DNA of 38,191 bases from Treponema sp. Lineage in GTDB: Bacteria; Spirochaetota; Spirochaetia; Treponematales; Treponemataceae. Location of the stretch: assembly GCA_017551545.1 (NCBI GenBank), contig JAFZLJ010000052.1, forward strand, positions 1 to 38,191, given 5' to 3'. Numbering within the stretch: the stretch's first letter is position 1; the number at the start of each line of letters is the position of its first letter. This document shows, in pieces, positions 36,483 through 38,191 of this stretch. The position numbers were made by a program, and so were the translations under genes. The notes below the pieces were generated by a model, which worked only from the letters and a program-made list of their open reading frames with translations, did not search any database and was not told where the DNA came from.

Positions 36483-36512
36483 TTAAACTAACAGTCATTA
36501 GTTTCCGATAAT
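36483..36512 (+). promoter_or_regulatory. tetR promoter with internal operator
   Basis: TTAAAC (36483-36488), an 18-nt spacer and GATAAT (36507-36512), only 6 nt before the ATG at 36519. The inverted repeat AAACTAA (36485-36491) ... TTAGTTT (36498-36504), 7-bp arms with a 6-bp gap, sits between the boxes and is a typical size for a TetR-family operator. Confidence 0.65.
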
Positions 36513-36518
36513 TATAGT

Positions 36519-37169
36519 ATGAGTAAAAAGAATATTTCGCAGGAAAAAATTATTCAGGCTTTTTTGACTTCGGCTTTTGATAAAAGTGCGGGTGCAACTT
36601 CGCTTGCAGATGTTGCAGACAGCCTTGAAATTAAAAAAGCATCGCTTTATAACCATTTTGAAAGCCGCGATGCCATGTATGACGCTTCAATTGCATATTG
36701 TTCAGAACAGATTTCTAAGGTTGAATTTTTAACTCAGAAGGTGCTCGAAACTGTTAATTCAGGAAAATCTACAGTTCAGGCTGCCATTAAAAAGCTTATT
36801 TCACGATATTTTTCATTGTTTGACTCTGAACCGTTGTTCAAAATGTATGTTTTTGTTCATACAGAGCAGTATTTTAATGTAAATGCGCTTAAAACAGTAC
36901 AGAATCAGATTGAAAAGATTTCGGAAGATATAAAAACCCTTTTTGCTACATGTATAAAAGATAAATCAGAAAAAGAAATAAAAGAGCTTGCAAGTGCATG
37001 TACAAGCCTTATTCTTCAGCAGCTTGATGCCTACATTGCAGTGCGCAAGGAAACTATCCGCCAGAACCCCGAAACAGGTGCCGGCAGCCTTTTTGAGCTT
37101 CCTTCTGACAACAATATTATCAATAAAGCTTCAAGACTTGTTGATGCGTTTGTTACTAGTGTAATTTAA
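36519..37169 (+). CDS. TetR/AcrR-family transcriptional regulator
   Basis: A 216-residue regulator. Residues about 10-56 are the TetR DNA-binding domain (KIIQAFLTSAFDKSAGATSLADVADSLEIKKASLYNHFESRDAMYDA, in outline, with the usual YNHF recognition-helix end). The remaining helices form the ligand and dimer domain, not assigned to a ligand. Its place, divergent from an acyl-CoA synthetase gene, suggests an acyl-CoA- or fatty-acid-responsive repressor, which is inference. It likely represses itself through the dyad at 36485-36504. The start codon is 6 nt after the -10 box and has no Shine-Dalgarno sequence. Its stop abuts the stop of the convergent gene with no gap. Confidence 0.88.
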   Translation: MSKKNISQEKIIQAFLTSAFDKSAGATSLADVADSLEIKKASLYNHFESRDAMYDASIAYCSEQISKVEFLTQKVLETVNSGKSTVQAAIKKLISRYFSLFDSEPLFKMYVFVHTEQYFNVNALKTVQNQIEKISEDIKTLFATCIKDKSEKEIKELASACTSLILQQLDAYIAVRKETIRQNPETGAGSLFELPSDNNIINKASRLVDAFVTSVI

Positions 37170-38156
37170 TTAAAATTCGTAGCTCAGACACCACTTTCCG
37201 TCGGTAAATTTTCCGAATATGTATTTGTTTGAAGCAGACTCATTTGTTACGTAAAAACGTCCGTCTACACATTCAATTTCTTCGGCCATTGGAGGAAGGG
37301 TGTAGCATTTTTCCATGTTAGACATTGTAAGGTGATACAAAGGAACAGATTCCCCGCAAACCATTTTTGTGCCTGATTGTGCTATTTTGCTAAGGTCGTA
37401 TTTGTAAACATAAGACTTACCAAGTCCCCAGGAAGTTGTGAGATATGCATAGTTACCGTCAAAGCACATTCCCTGGATTTGTATTGGAGTAGAGTAGGCA
37501 AGCTTTGCTGTAGTTGTTCCGTCTGCGTTTATTTCAAAGCCAACTGCAAGGGCTCGCTGAAGTCCGTCTTGTGTCTGAACCTCGTGTTCTTTTGAAAGAA
37601 TATACTGAGGGTCACGGAAGAATTCTCCTGCATAAATGAGTCCGTTGTTTGTAGTACAGTAGGCAACCTTTATGCCGTCACCGCCGTTTTTAAGATCAAG
37701 GATTTCCTGATATGCAACAGAAGAGCCTTTCTGAGCGCCTTCGATTGATGATTTACTGAAAACATAAAAGCAGCTGTCACTAGAGCCTGCAACGTAAATC
37801 TTGTTGTTCAAGAATGCAAGACCGCCCGCGTGACCTGTAAAAGCAGTTCCATCAGGATTTGCCATGCGTACTGCATTTATAAGCTTGCGGGAAGTTTTAT
37901 TTACAACAAAAATCGGTGAAGCAGTGCCGTCTTTCATGTAGCCTGTAAGATAAAAGTTATCAGAAGTTTTGTCGTAAGTAATTCCCTGAGCTATAAAGCC
38001 TTTGTTTGTCCATGGAATTGCAAAGGCCTGCTCGCTGTTTTTGAGTGATTTGTGAGCCGGAGCTTTTGAGTAAATGTTCATTGCAATTACGATAAGCTCG
38101 AACACAAAAAACAGCGAGAAAAGTGCGATGATCAGGGTCTTTTTAAATCTATTCAT
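37170..38156 (-). CDS. Membrane-anchored protein, possible beta-propeller, function unknown
   Basis: A 328-residue protein with one N-terminal membrane segment (TLIIALFSLFFVFELIVIAM) and an extracytoplasmic remainder. The rest has repeated short strands with the pattern of a propeller lyase or quinoprotein-like fold: GFIAQGITYDKTSDNFYLTGY, AGGLAFLNNKIYVAGSSD, NNGLIYAGEFFRDP, IQGMCFDGNYAYLTTSWG and AEEIECVDGRFYVTNES, about five blades. No catalytic motif is recognised. No Shine-Dalgarno sequence precedes the ATG; the dispersed repeat at 38169-38191 lies just upstream. Confidence 0.7.
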   Translation of the reverse strand: MNRFKKTLIIALFSLFFVFELIVIAMNIYSKAPAHKSLKNSEQAFAIPWTNKGFIAQGITYDKTSDNFYLTGYMKDGTASPIFVVNKTSRKLINAVRMANPDGTAFTGHAGGLAFLNNKIYVAGSSDSCFYVFSKSSIEGAQKGSSVAYQEILDLKNGGDGIKVAYCTTNNGLIYAGEFFRDPQYILSKEHEVQTQDGLQRALAVGFEINADGTTTAKLAYSTPIQIQGMCFDGNYAYLTTSWGLGKSYVYKYDLSKIAQSGTKMVCGESVPLYHLTMSNMEKCYTLPPMAEEIECVDGRFYVTNESASNKYIFGKFTDGKWCLSYEF

Positions 38157-38168
38157 AAAACAAATACC

Positions 38169-38191
38169 GTCATTGCGAGCGAAGCGTGGCA
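38169..38191 (+). repeat. Dispersed GTCATTGCGAG palindrome, cut by the window end
   Basis: GTCATTGCGAGCGAAGCG followed by TGGCA at the last base. Same element as 36440-36464 in the opposite orientation, so the TetR/propeller gene pair is bracketed by two inverted copies. Confidence 0.8.

Overview
The window looks like a chromosomal segment of a host-associated anaerobic spirochaete, most likely a Treponema. The evidence is the sequence type of RpoB/RpoC, a bacterial XPB helicase paired with a second helicase-associated protein, a BspA/InlB-repeat lipoprotein, a desulfoferrodoxin-type protein, many lipoproteins, and dispersed GTCATTGC...GCAATC palindromes. The genus call rests on recognition, not on a search.

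Layout. 1-4716: the 3' end of rpoB, then rpoC and a hairpin terminator. 4761-5765: a surface lipoprotein. 5892-11922: a tight four-gene unit of XPB-like helicase, helicase-associated partner, histidine phosphatase-YrdC fusion and alpha/beta esterase. The first three genes each carry an in-frame copy of a CTTCGACA(G/A)GCTCAGG element. 11933-17126, minus strand: ppk, a Ppx/GppA-HD protein and a GH63-like protein, read in the order glycosidase, ppx, ppk. 17280-18203, minus: a TPR lipoprotein, divergent from a MATE exporter at 18255. 19753-22199: a metallophosphoesterase, an XRE-desulfoferrodoxin fusion, a Cys-cluster protein and a HAD nucleotidase-like protein.

22237-24251 looks accessory and AT-rich. 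It holds a YefM/ParE-type toxin-antitoxin pair, a small lipoprotein, a 480-bp non-coding block and a small secreted protein. The block carries 12 alternately inverted TACACGCG half-sites at a 63-64 bp period and is the most unusual structure in the window. 24362-29947: htpG, a secreted envelope protein, a CPBP membrane protease, a secreted two-repeat protein and an APH-type kinase. 29955-30790: a second toxin-antitoxin pair (Phd-like plus PIN). 30774-38156: a YczE-type membrane protein, a membrane EAL phosphodiesterase, an arginase coupled to a long-chain acyl-CoA ligase, a divergent TetR regulator with two palindromes in the shared promoter region, and a membrane-anchored protein of unknown function.

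Recurring themes. Many genes have a -10 box only 5-11 nt from the start codon and no Shine-Dalgarno sequence, which suggests leaderless or near-leaderless messages. Palindromic dispersed repeats fill most gaps, serve as terminators, and in one case supply the last codons of a gene. No tRNA, rRNA, insertion sequence or CRISPR array was found.
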